Assembly (NCBI RefSeq): GCF_004310865.1
Contig: NZ_SIXI01000002.1
Span: forward strand, 771,775 to 835,774
DNA from: Aquabacterium lacunae
GTDB taxonomy: Bacteria > Pseudomonadota > Gammaproteobacteria > Burkholderiales > Burkholderiaceae_C
DNA length: 64,000 nt
Direction of reading: 5' to 3'
Each line of letters starts with the position of its first letter. Position 1 is the stretch's first letter. The notes below the pieces were generated by a model. The model saw nothing but the letters and a program-made list of their open reading frames with translations. It was not told where the DNA came from and did no database searches. A program made the position numbers and the translations under genes. This document shows positions 27,141 to 35,863 of this stretch, piece by piece.

Positions 27141-28220
27141 TCACACCCCCAGAAAGACTTCCTGGAAGGTTTCCAGGCATTGTTGCAAAGGCAGGTTCGG
27201 ATCCTGCAGGTAGGTCGACAGCTTGCGCAGCCCCCAATCGGTGTTCACGTTGTCTTCCACCCATTCGGCGTCGGTCAGGCTCACGGCCTGGTCGGCATGG
27301 GTGCCGGGGTCGAGCACGGTCAACAAGCTGCCAGGGTGGGCCCCCTGGAACCCCAGCCACAGCTCGGGTGGCTCCTGCCCCCCCTGTGGCAGACACAAGG
27401 CCAGCTCGGCTGCGCCGCGGGTGAGAAAGCCCGCACACAGCGACATCCAGAAGCCCACCACTTCGGGCCGCAAGGCCGGGTCTCGGCACAAGGGCAAGCG
27501 CAGCATCCGACCCAGCCGGTGGGCCCCCTGACTGATCACCGGCTGCAGCAGCAGGCCCAGGGCCAGCAGGCTCTGGCGGAGGTCCAGCGCGTGTCCGGCC
27601 GCCTGCAGCATCTGCTGCAGGCTGGCCACCGTGTGGCGCGACAGGAACTCGCTCTGGCGGCTGAGCGCTTCGTCCACCGGCAAGCGTTGGGGCGCCTCCA
27701 GCTGCATCAAGGGCGCCAGCTCCTGAACTGGGTCATCAGGCGCGGCCGCATCGACCGCCCACTGACTGGAACGCCGCGTGGCGCGTGCGGCCATGCGGGC
27801 CAGGAACAACCACTCATCGGCCATCAGCACGCCGCACACCTCCAGCGTGGTGGCGGGGCTGGGCGACTGCAAGACACTGCACAGCATGAAGGGAAAGCGC
27901 CGACCCGATGCGTCCTGGCTGGCCTGCCAGTTCAGCAGCACGCCCGCATGCCCCTGCGTGCCGAGGATGGCGATGTCGATCGGGGGAGCCGCGTCGTACG
28001 TGATCTTCCAGCGCGGGTCGGCCGACAGGCGCTCCATGGCGCGGGTCATCCAGTCGTCCAGGCGCTGCTGCACGGCACGCTGGCCATCGCTGCGCACGAA
28101 ATCGCCACGGCTGGGCACCTTGCCGAACCAGAGCCGGTCCGTGAGCTCCACTGGCAAAGGCGCTGCCGTGGTCTGCGTGCTGCGGCGACTGCCCCAGTTC
28201 AGGAGTCCGACGCGCTTCAT
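27141..28220 (-). CDS. tagF: Type VI secretion-associated protein TagF
   Basis: 359 aa from the ATG overlapping the tssM stop (ATGA); the longer open frame upstream is tssM in another register. The N-terminal TagF domain reads LWFGKVPSRGDFVRSDGQRAVQQRLDDWM, with ITYDAAPPIDIAILG and GRRFPFMLCSVL, all characteristic. A C-terminal half with WVEDNVNTDWGLRKLSTYL continues the family. TagF acts as a post-translational repressor in the threonine-phosphorylation pathway of T6SS in Pseudomonas; no ppkA, pppA or fha gene is in this window. Confidence 0.9.
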   Translation of the reverse strand: MKRVGLLNWGSRRSTQTTAAPLPVELTDRLWFGKVPSRGDFVRSDGQRAVQQRLDDWMTRAMERLSADPRWKITYDAAPPIDIAILGTQGHAGVLLNWQASQDASGRRFPFMLCSVLQSPSPATTLEVCGVLMADEWLFLARMAARATRRSSQWAVDAAAPDDPVQELAPLMQLEAPQRLPVDEALSRQSEFLSRHTVASLQQMLQAAGHALDLRQSLLALGLLLQPVISQGAHRLGRMLRLPLCRDPALRPEVVGFWMSLCAGFLTRGAAELALCLPQGGQEPPELWLGFQGAHPGSLLTVLDPGTHADQAVSLTDAEWVEDNVNTDWGLRKLSTYLQDPNLPLQQCLETFQEVFLGV

Positions 28221-31200
28221 CGCACAGTCTCCTGGGCCACGGTGCTGGTCGCGGCACCGGAGGCCGCATCCGGGGCGACACCGGCCACCACGGCAGGCAG
28301 CGCACCGCTGGGCCGACTGCCACCCTGTCCTGCAGCGGCCGACGCTGCAGGCGCGGCAGGCGCTGCCGCAGCGTTGGAAATGATGCGCAGCTGCACGGCC
28401 ACGGCCAGGGCCCCCTGGGCCCACTTCAACTCGAACTGCTCGCCCTCCAGACGACGACGCTGGGCCGCGTTGATCATCTTCTCCAGCCCGAAGCGCCCTG
28501 GTTCGGCAAAGAACTCCAGCGTGCGGCCATCATGGGTGACTCCACTGATCCTGACCCCGGGCGTACCAGGCCCGGGCCAGACGAAATGGTTCCAGGCGGC
28601 CTGGCCGTTGCGGTGGCGCAGTTGCTGGCCATCGATGTCCAGGGTGTACTCGGTCAGGCCAGCCACCGGTTGCGGCAGGATCTGGAAGACCGTCTGCGGT
28701 TCAGGCGATGCGCCTGCGCCCCCTGCAGCGCCAGCACCGGCGCCTGAGCCCGCACCTTGCGGGGACACCCAGGTGGCCAGGCTGGCCGTGAACTCGGGCA
28801 TCAGGCGCACACCCATGTCCGCCCAGGTGCGCGGCGAGAGCGTGTCGCCCCGGCGAATCACCAGCGGGCCCAGGGCCTGTTCCACGAACTTGGCCACCGC
28901 CCCTTCGCTGCCAAACACCTTGGCGATTTCGGCGGGCGAGGCCTCGACCTTGGCGCTGCGGTCGAAGGGGTACTTGCGGGCCAGCCCCTGCTGGTAGGGC
29001 TCGTACACCTGGGCCGCCCACACGCGGTTGATCTCTGCTTCGGTGGGGCGCACCAGCACACCGAAGGCCTGCATCAAGGGGCGCACCAGCAGGGGCCGCA
29101 GCACCTGCCGAGAGGCATCGGGCATGCCCGTGAGCATCTGCTCGTCGACCAGCTTGAGGGCATCGGCCAGTTCGGCCTGCCCCTCCAGGGTTTCGCGCAT
29201 CAGCTGGCGCGAGGCCGGGCCCGGATCGCCCTGGGTCTTCATCTGGTTGAAACGGGTGCGCACCTTCGACAGCGACGCCAGGTAACCCTTCATCAGGGAG
29301 GGGCCGCTGTCGCGCGACATCATCAGCCGTGCCACGCCCTCGAACTCTTTGCCCACTGGGCCCATCGGAATTGCGGCCTGCGCGGTGTCGATCTGCAAGC
29401 GCACATCGACTGCCGAGGGCTTCATCTGCAAGATGGTCTGCTTGAACCAGGCCACAAAGCCCTGCTGCCCCTTGGCCAGGCGCTCATTGAGCAGCGACGG
29501 GTTGTCCCATGAAGTCTGGTCATACAGGGCTTCCATCAGGCGCCCCACCGGCGAGGCGGCCGGGTCACCCAGGCGGTTGAGGTGGGCCACGGCCTTGTCG
29601 AAACTGCCAAAATCCTGGACCACGATGCCCTGCATGAACTTCTGCCACTCGCGCACGTACTCGGTCTTGTAGAGCTGGGTGAGGGCTTTCTGGATCTGCT
29701 CGGGGCTGCCTTCGAGCGTGAGGTCGTCTCGGGCGTTGGTCTTGAGCACCCAGTCGGTGCTTTGTGTTTCGTTGTGGGCCGCCTGCGAGATGGCTTCCTT
29801 GACATAGCCCTGCCAGGCCTCACGGGTGAAGGCCCCGGAGATGGCATGGCTGCCGGCCACCAGCTCACGGTCTTGCTCAGCCACCAGGCGGGCCACGGTC
29901 ATGGGCGCGTAGCGGGTGGCGGCACGCGCCTTGATCTCGGCGTAAATGCGCTCACGGGCGGGCATGCCCTTGACCACCTTGCGAAGGTTGTCGCGCGTGG
30001 TGTCGAGCAGTGCCAGGTTCAGGCTCTGCTGAGGGAACGCCGGGTCGGCCATGCGCGTGATGGCATGGGCCATGAGGCGCTCGGCCGACTGGATGAGCTG
30101 CTCGCGCGGCATGTTGCCGCGATTGGCCTCCAGCCAGCCACGCCAGAAGCGCGTGAGCTGGTCGCTCATGTGGCCGGGCTCCAGCCGCGCACGGTCACCC
30201 AGCATGAGGTAGGCCTTCAGGGCGTTGTAGGCCTCGGCCACGTTGGTGGCAGACGCCTGGGTGTAGGCGGTGGCCTGTGAGGGGGCGTGTGCGGAGGCAA
30301 CCGCAGAAGCAGCAGAAACCGCGGAAGCGGCCGATGCGGCTGCGGCTGCGGCTGCGGGCCCGGCCAGGTGTGCGGTGCCATCGGCCTCCGGCGAGCGCTG
30401 CAAAGGCTGCAGCTGGTCGGCGTGGGCGTTGACGTCGGACAGGTAGGCGGCAATGGCCTGGGTGGTGGGCTCGAGCATCAGGGCCTGCAGGCCCTGGAAG
30501 TATTCGGCCTTCAGGTGGGCCTGGATGGCATCGCCCTGGTACAGGCCCAGGCCCAGCATGACCGGGTGCTGTTCGCGGTAGGCATCGAGCTGTTCGAGGC
30601 GGTCCTGCAAGATCAGCAACGCCTCCACGCGCGACTGCAGATCGACCTGCCCTTCCTGCAGGCGCTGTGCCTTGACCAGGTCGGCCTGCACATTGGCCAC
30701 CAGCTGGCGGTTGCCCAGGTAGGACCAGGTCCAGGCCGACAGGGCCAGGCCCAGCACGGCCACGCCCGCCGCGAAACTGGCCAGGCGCCAGCGGGTGCGC
30801 GTGGGGTGGGTGTACTGCTGCACCAGTTGCCGGTCGGCAAAGATGACCCGCGAGAACAGCTCTTTCAGAAAGAAGCCGCTTTGCGCATACACCGAGGCAG
30901 ACGTGCCCGGCTGCAACTGCAGGCCGAACTGCTGGGCCACGCGCTCGGAGGCGCGGCTGGTGGAGTGGCCCTCCTGCACAGCCGACGTGAAGTAGAAGCC
31001 ACGGAAGATGGGGCGGAACTGGTACGGGTTCTCTTCGAACAGCGTAGCCAGGAAGGTGCGCAGGGCCGGCTTGAGTGCGGCAAACTCGAGCGGGAAGGTC
31101 AGCACACCGGGCGGCAGCTGCTCGCCGCGGTGCATGGACATGCGGGTGGTCGAGGCTTCCTTGAGGCCTTCGAACAGCACGTCGAAGTGCTGGTCGAAGC

Positions 31201-32107
31201 GGGCGACCACGTCGTGCTGCCCGGCGGCGTCGTAAGGCAGGGTGGCGCCCCACACGCGGTCGCGCTCGTCGCGGTCACGGTCTTCGAAAAACTCGGCGAA
31301 ACCGGCGATCAGGTCGGCCTTGGTGAACACCACGTACACCGGCGCGAACACCTCCAGCTGCTCGGTGAGCTCCTGCACGCGCTGGCGCAGCTTGCGGGCC
31401 AGGGCGATGCCGAAGTCACTGGAATGCCCGCCCAGCTCGGCCAGGCTGGCCGCGATGATGATGCCGTTGATGGGTGCCTTGGGGCGGTGCTTCTTGAGCA
31501 GGTTCAGAAAGCCCAGCCACTCGCTGCGGTCTTCTTCGTGCACGGCATACCGGCCTGCGGTGTCGAGCAGGATGCCTTCGGTGGTGAAGAACCAGTCGCA
31601 GTGGCGGGTGCCGCCGATGCCCTGGATGACGTTGTCCTGGTTGTCGGCAAAGGGAAAGGTCAGGCCCGACTTGACCACGGCCGAGCTTTTGCCGGCGGCC
31701 GGGTTGCCGATCACCATGTACCAGGGCAGCTCATAAAGCGCTGCGGTGCCGCTGAGATGGCCCAGGCGCGAGCCTTTGATCAGCTTGACCGCCTCCTGCA
31801 TGCGCTCGCGCAGTGCCGCGACTTCGTCACGTCGTTCGGGGGAGGCTTTCTGCAAGGCCTGCTCGCCCTGCTGGGCCATGGCGGCTTCGAGCGCAGCGCC
31901 CGCCCGGCGAGCCCGCCAGCGCTGCACACCCCACCACGCGCCCCACAGCACCAGGGCCACCAGCAGCACGCCCAGGGCCCACACCAGCCCCACCTGCAAG
32001 GCATTGGCGCCCAGCAGCAGGAAGGCGGCCAGGGCCGCCAGGCCGATCAGGGCCAGCACGGTCGGGTTGAGCAGCCATTGCCACATGCGTTGCAGGAACG
32101 AGTTCAC
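28217..32107 (-). CDS. tssM: Type VI secretion system membrane subunit TssM (IcmF family)
   Basis: 1296 aa with a GTG start that overlaps the preceding stop (GTGA). Two N-terminal TM helices (about 16-33 and 38-60), a cytoplasmic NTPase domain with a complete Walker A GNPAAGKS (134-141), DTAGRYAV and TKADL, a third TM near residue 450 (AAGVAVLGLALSAWTWSYL), and a long periplasmic IcmF-related and DUF1215-type region ending with WNHFVWPG and LEFFAEPGRFGLEKM. It spans the inner membrane and, with TssL and TssJ, forms the T6SS trans-envelope complex. The full length and intact Walker A suggest it is functional. An Ala/Ser run sits near residues 590-620. Confidence 0.95.
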   Translation of the reverse strand: MNSFLQRMWQWLLNPTVLALIGLAALAAFLLLGANALQVGLVWALGVLLVALVLWGAWWGVQRWRARRAGAALEAAMAQQGEQALQKASPERRDEVAALRERMQEAVKLIKGSRLGHLSGTAALYELPWYMVIGNPAAGKSSAVVKSGLTFPFADNQDNVIQGIGGTRHCDWFFTTEGILLDTAGRYAVHEEDRSEWLGFLNLLKKHRPKAPINGIIIAASLAELGGHSSDFGIALARKLRQRVQELTEQLEVFAPVYVVFTKADLIAGFAEFFEDRDRDERDRVWGATLPYDAAGQHDVVARFDQHFDVLFEGLKEASTTRMSMHRGEQLPPGVLTFPLEFAALKPALRTFLATLFEENPYQFRPIFRGFYFTSAVQEGHSTSRASERVAQQFGLQLQPGTSASVYAQSGFFLKELFSRVIFADRQLVQQYTHPTRTRWRLASFAAGVAVLGLALSAWTWSYLGNRQLVANVQADLVKAQRLQEGQVDLQSRVEALLILQDRLEQLDAYREQHPVMLGLGLYQGDAIQAHLKAEYFQGLQALMLEPTTQAIAAYLSDVNAHADQLQPLQRSPEADGTAHLAGPAAAAAAASAASAVSAASAVASAHAPSQATAYTQASATNVAEAYNALKAYLMLGDRARLEPGHMSDQLTRFWRGWLEANRGNMPREQLIQSAERLMAHAITRMADPAFPQQSLNLALLDTTRDNLRKVVKGMPARERIYAEIKARAATRYAPMTVARLVAEQDRELVAGSHAISGAFTREAWQGYVKEAISQAAHNETQSTDWVLKTNARDDLTLEGSPEQIQKALTQLYKTEYVREWQKFMQGIVVQDFGSFDKAVAHLNRLGDPAASPVGRLMEALYDQTSWDNPSLLNERLAKGQQGFVAWFKQTILQMKPSAVDVRLQIDTAQAAIPMGPVGKEFEGVARLMMSRDSGPSLMKGYLASLSKVRTRFNQMKTQGDPGPASRQLMRETLEGQAELADALKLVDEQMLTGMPDASRQVLRPLLVRPLMQAFGVLVRPTEAEINRVWAAQVYEPYQQGLARKYPFDRSAKVEASPAEIAKVFGSEGAVAKFVEQALGPLVIRRGDTLSPRTWADMGVRLMPEFTASLATWVSPQGAGSGAGAGAAGGAGASPEPQTVFQILPQPVAGLTEYTLDIDGQQLRHRNGQAAWNHFVWPGPGTPGVRISGVTHDGRTLEFFAEPGRFGLEKMINAAQRRRLEGEQFELKWAQGALAVAVQLRIISNAAAAPAAPAASAAAGQGGSRPSGALPAVVAGVAPDAASGAATSTVAQETVR

Positions 32108-33729
32108 TTCACTACCTCAGGTTCGGAAAGCGTGCGCAGGTGCAGCACCGTGCGACGCAGGGGGTCATGGACCAGGGCCACCGTGGTGGGGCCTGGCAAG
32201 CCAGCCGCCAGAGCCAGGCAGGCCAGGCCGCGCGCCAGGCCCAGGTCACCGCAGGCATCGCCCAGGCGCAGCACGTGCTGCATGGGGTCGAGGGCCGAGG
32301 CCCATTCGGTCAGGGCTTCGAAGACTTCGGCGGTGCGGCTGGCACGGTGGTCAGCGTCTGTCAGCAGCAGCTCGGCCGGCGACGGGGCCTGGGCCAGCAG
32401 GCCAAGCAACGTGCCCATGTGGGTGCGGCCGTGCAGGTCGGCCGAGCGCTCACGGCGAGCCTGCAGCACACCGTGCAAGGCTGGCACAGCCGACATGTCG
32501 CCGGCGTGATCGGCGGGGTGCTCGGCAGGCGCCTGATCGGACAGTGCCTGCTGCCATTCGGGTGTGCACAACCACACCGCCGCAGCGCCTTCGCCGGGGA
32601 TGCGCCCAAGCTGGTGATGGGGCGTGAACAATTCGCCCTGGGCCTGCAGCTGGTCGATGTGGTCGGCGTCCAGCAGGCTGTCGGCCCCCACCACCCAGAG
32701 CGACTCGGGGCTGGGCCGGCGTGCCTGCAGGGCCCGCCAGTCGGCAAGGTGGCCCCACAGGCCATCGGCATCCGTCACGGGCCAGGGGGCTGCGTCAAGG
32801 CTGAGCAGGCCCTGGCCCACCGGCTGGCGCAGCCATTCAGGGGCCTCTGACAACACCGCGGTCACCGCCGCCTGCTGCCAGGCAGCCGGCCATGTGTCTG
32901 GCACCAACACCCTCAGAAACAGGCGCCCGCGCGGCCCATGTGGCCGGGCAGCAGGCCTCGCCACACCGGCCAGCCAGGTGGGCGTGCCGACAGCGGCCGG
33001 GTCAGGATCAGGCACCAGCCCCTTGGCATCGGGCGAAGCCCATCGCCAGGCTTGCAAGGCCTCGTCCACCTGCGACCAGATGGACCACGACAGGCCTTTC
33101 AGCAAGGCCTGGGTGCGGGCCACGCGACCTTCAGGTGGCCAGGGTGCATGCGCGGGGCCACCTGAATCCGTCCCATCGCGAGCCGGTGCCGATGACGGGC
33201 GTTCGTCGGAGGCCTCTGACGTCGGGGCGCATTCAAGGGACTCAACCCGTGCCGTGAACACGGGCAGGCCATCGAGGTCGGTGAGTTCGGGGTCGAGCGC
33301 AGGACGGCATTGGCCCTTGACCAGAGCTTCGGCCGCCTCAAGGGCGCCGAGATGTGCCAACGCACCGGGCAAGGTCAGGGCATGGCCGCACAGGGCCAGG
33401 GGCGGCAGGGGCCGCGCAGGTGGAGCTGACGCGGTGGCGGGCGAAGCGGCATGGGCAGCGCTGGACGTTGAACCGCTCCCCACGGCCGTTCCCGCCCCTG
33501 ACGCGCCCGGCGCACCACCAACCGCGCCGCCACCGTCGCGCACGCGGCGCAGCAGCAACCACGCCACAGCGCCGGCCACGCACACCAGCGCGGGCGCCAG
33601 CAACAGGTGCAGCCACAGGTCACGGGCCTGCACGTCGGTGGCCTGCGTCTGCCATTGCCAGACGCTGAACAGCCAGAACAGCGCGAACACCCCGAGGGCG
33701 GCGAGCCCTCCACGCCACCACTGCGCCAT
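32104..33729 (-). CDS. Unrecognised membrane protein encoded between PAAR and tssM genes
   Basis: 541 aa, ATG overlapping the PAAR stop by 4 nt and its stop overlapping the tssM GTG, so it is tightly coupled to the T6SS operon. Two N-terminal TM helices (about 9-25 and 41-62, ALVCVAGAVAWLLLRRV) are followed by a low-complexity Gly/Ser/Ala stretch and a large soluble part with no motif I recognise. The soluble part has phrases such as GRLFLRVLVPDTWPAAWQQAAV, SLWVVGADSLLDADHI and GEGAAAVWLCTPEWQQAL, suggesting alternating alpha/beta structure. A role in the T6SS envelope complex or its regulation is inferred from position only. Confidence 0.75.
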   Translation of the reverse strand: MAQWWRGGLAALGVFALFWLFSVWQWQTQATDVQARDLWLHLLLAPALVCVAGAVAWLLLRRVRDGGGAVGGAPGASGAGTAVGSGSTSSAAHAASPATASAPPARPLPPLALCGHALTLPGALAHLGALEAAEALVKGQCRPALDPELTDLDGLPVFTARVESLECAPTSEASDERPSSAPARDGTDSGGPAHAPWPPEGRVARTQALLKGLSWSIWSQVDEALQAWRWASPDAKGLVPDPDPAAVGTPTWLAGVARPAARPHGPRGRLFLRVLVPDTWPAAWQQAAVTAVLSEAPEWLRQPVGQGLLSLDAAPWPVTDADGLWGHLADWRALQARRPSPESLWVVGADSLLDADHIDQLQAQGELFTPHHQLGRIPGEGAAAVWLCTPEWQQALSDQAPAEHPADHAGDMSAVPALHGVLQARRERSADLHGRTHMGTLLGLLAQAPSPAELLLTDADHRASRTAEVFEALTEWASALDPMQHVLRLGDACGDLGLARGLACLALAAGLPGPTTVALVHDPLRRTVLHLRTLSEPEVVK

Positions 33730-33995
33730 CAGAGGTCCGTGCTGACGGCCTGCGAGGCGATCAGGGTGGCGCCGCAGGCGGTCTTGTCGCCATGGCGGGC
33801 CGCGGGCTGACCATCGATGATCATGGTGGGATCACCCGAGACGATCACGGTGGTGCCATGGCCTTTTTTCGGGCAGGTGACGGCATCGCCCACACGTGCA
33901 ATGCGGCGGCCGCCGGTGTCGGTGGTGCCTGAGGCGCCCACCACGGTGCCGCCGTGGCTGGTGCTGTCGCCCAGGACGATGAACGGACGCCCCAT
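33729..33995 (-). CDS. PAAR-domain T6SS spike-tip protein
   Basis: 88 aa, close to the minimum size for a stand-alone PAAR protein. Start ATG at 33995, giving MGRPFIVLGDSTSHGGTVV. It has GDKTACGAT near the end and conserved His and Cys residues (SHGG, TCPKKGHG, ARHGDKTACG) that bind the structural zinc. It sharpens the VgrG spike and can carry effectors. Longer frames upstream are not supported because they run through the peptidase gene. Confidence 0.93.
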   Translation of the reverse strand: MGRPFIVLGDSTSHGGTVVGASGTTDTGGRRIARVGDAVTCPKKGHGTTVIVSGDPTMIIDGQPAARHGDKTACGATLIASQAVSTDL

Positions 33996-34102
33996 CGCGT
34001 CGACTCCCTGATGATGTTTGAATGCGTGCCCTGCTCGGTCGGGCGAGGCGCAGTCTAAGCGGAGCGTGGGGCGAGGCGACTCCCCCTGATGGGCCGACGG
34101 TG

Positions 34103-34897
34103 TTACCGGGTGTTTCCGGGCGGTGCACCCAGGCGCACACCGGGCCGGCGCCATTCCACGTGGCCGAAATCCATCAGGCGCCAGCGGCCGCCCCAGGTCA
34201 GGCCGAAGCGTTCGGCCAGCTCGCCGTACAGCTGATAGCCGCGCATGGCCCAGGGGTCTTTTTCGGTGATCACGAGCTTGCCGTCGCGCAAAAAGGCACA
34301 GTCGGCCGCCAGCCCGTGCTGGTGGTAGCTCTGCCAGGCGCCGGCATTGGTCACATGGCTGCCCATGGCCTGCAGGCGCGCCTGTCGCTCGGGGCTGCGG
34401 TAGCCTTCCAGCAAGGCCATCTCGTAACCCTCGGCCTTCATGTGCTTGAACACCATGAGCAGGCGCTGCACAAAGTCGGGGTCCATCTGCTCCCATCGGC
34501 GATCGGCCATGGCCAGCATGGGGCGCACCACCTCCACTTCGGCGGTGGTGAACACCTCGGGGGGCAAGGCCGGTGGCGGCACCAGTTGTTCGCCTCGCAG
34601 CAGGTCGCCCACCAGGGCCGGTGTGTGGCGCGAAGCCGCGTCGTCGTAAGCATCGAGTGTGCGGGCGGTGGGCGTGCGGGTGCCCCACCACCACACGGCC
34701 GCCGGCGGCAAGGCCATCAACCCTGCCACCAGAAGGGCCCACCACCACCAGGGCCGCGGCATGCCGGGCTGTGCACGGGGAAACCACGCAGCCCAAGCCA
34801 GTCGCAGCGCCCAGCGCTGGCGCCATTGAGGAAACATCCAGGCGCCCAGCAGCGCGCAGATGCCGAGCACGGCAAGAAAAACGATCCCTGGCAGCAT
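34103..34897 (-). CDS. Membrane-anchored M15-family peptidase, TagX-like
   Basis: 264 aa from the ATG at 34897; an ATG at 34942 is also possible. TM helix near the N-terminus (LPGIVFLAVLGICALLGAW) and another around 50-75 place the catalytic domain in the periplasm. The M15/VanY-type zinc site is visible: SYHQHGLAADCAF (SxHxxGxAxD) and DFGHVEW. TagX of Acinetobacter is an M15-type L,D-endopeptidase that opens peptidoglycan for T6SS assembly; the same job is inferred here from fold class and location next to PAAR. A secreted effector is less likely because of the membrane helices. Confidence 0.8.
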   Translation of the reverse strand: MLPGIVFLAVLGICALLGAWMFPQWRQRWALRLAWAAWFPRAQPGMPRPWWWWALLVAGLMALPPAAVWWWGTRTPTARTLDAYDDAASRHTPALVGDLLRGEQLVPPPALPPEVFTTAEVEVVRPMLAMADRRWEQMDPDFVQRLLMVFKHMKAEGYEMALLEGYRSPERQARLQAMGSHVTNAGAWQSYHQHGLAADCAFLRDGKLVITEKDPWAMRGYQLYGELAERFGLTWGGRWRLMDFGHVEWRRPGVRLGAPPGNTR

Positions 34898-35000
34898 GGT
34901 GTTTGTAACGATTGTTTCGGCGTGGCCTGCAGCACCGCCCATCGCACAGAGTCTCCGTAGAATCCGCCGCCATCCAACAAGCATCATCAGGGAGACCCGC

Positions 35001-35822
35001 GTGGAAGGCCATCAACGCGGAACGTCGGCGCGCACTGCGCACGACCCACGCCGCCCCAGTCTGGAGCGACCCAGCCTTTTTGCAGGACCGGACGACGACA
35101 CCGCCGACGCCGACGGTCTGCGAGGCGTGCGGATTCTATCGACCCTCGAATCGCAGGAGCGCGGCAGGGGCGCGCCTTCGCGGCGCCCGGCCAGCACCCG
35201 GGAACGCACCCCAGGCACGCCATGGCTGCTGTGGGCGTTGGTGGTCATGGGCCTGACCTCGGCGGGCGCCGCGCTGTGGTGGGCCCATGCGCGCTGGCCA
35301 GGCGACAACCCGACAGCCCATGCCCTGGCGACCACAGCTGCTGCGACGGTGAAGCCAAGCACATCGGCTGCGTCTGCAGTGGCCGCGTCGGCCGCAGGCG
35401 CCTCGTCAACAGGTGCCGCGGTCAGCGAAGCCCCAGCCACCGGGGCTTCGGCCGTGGCGGGTACGCCGCTGGCGGCCCTGATTGAAAACACGCCCCCCGC
35501 CGCAGGGCCCAGCGTGCTGGCCATTACCCCGGTGGGCAGCCCACCGGCGGCTGCGACCACGGCGGCGTCGAACCCGGCACAGGGCGCCCGCACGCCAGAA
35601 AAAGCCCAGAAGAGCCGCCAGCCCGCGCAAGCGGCCCAGGCCGACAAGGTCGAAAAAGCCGAGAGAGGCGACAAGCCCGAGAAGGCCCGCAAGGCCAAGA
35701 CACCGAGCAAGCCAACAGACACCCCTCCCAGCAGCCGACGCGACAGGCATGCCCACGCCGACCGCGATGTGGAGCTGCTGGAAGCCGTGATGAGCCACAC
35801 CGAACGCCGGCAACGCCCCTGA
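35001..35822 (+). CDS. Unrecognised single-pass protein with Ala/Pro/Lys-rich tail, divergent from the T6SS operon
   Basis: 273 aa if started at the GTG 35001, which has GGGAGAC 6-12 nt upstream; upstream in-frame ATGs at 34860 and 34911 lack this. Residues about 1-70 are basic and polar, a TM helix follows (WLLWALVVMGLTSAGAALWW, about 75-94), then a low-complexity Ala/Thr/Ser stretch and a Lys-rich segment (KAQKSRQPAQAAQADKVEKA). The C-terminus is ELLEAVMSHTERRQ. Codon usage and the absence of competing frames favour a real gene. Function unknown. Confidence 0.6.
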   Translation: MEGHQRGTSARTAHDPRRPSLERPSLFAGPDDDTADADGLRGVRILSTLESQERGRGAPSRRPASTRERTPGTPWLLWALVVMGLTSAGAALWWAHARWPGDNPTAHALATTAAATVKPSTSAASAVAASAAGASSTGAAVSEAPATGASAVAGTPLAALIENTPPAAGPSVLAITPVGSPPAAATTAASNPAQGARTPEKAQKSRQPAQAAQADKVEKAERGDKPEKARKAKTPSKPTDTPPSSRRDRHAHADRDVELLEAVMSHTERRQRP

Positions 35823-35863
35823 CGGCCCGGGCAGGCCCTCGCGGCCTGGGTTAGGCTCGCGGC

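Noticed and set aside
30287..32509. 740-aa plus-strand frame over tssM
   Set aside because: Antisense of an intact TssM; no recognisable features.
33729..35042. 437-aa minus-strand frame linking the PAAR protein to upstream sequence
   Set aside because: Only the last 88 codons are PAAR; the rest lies out of frame over the M15 peptidase gene.
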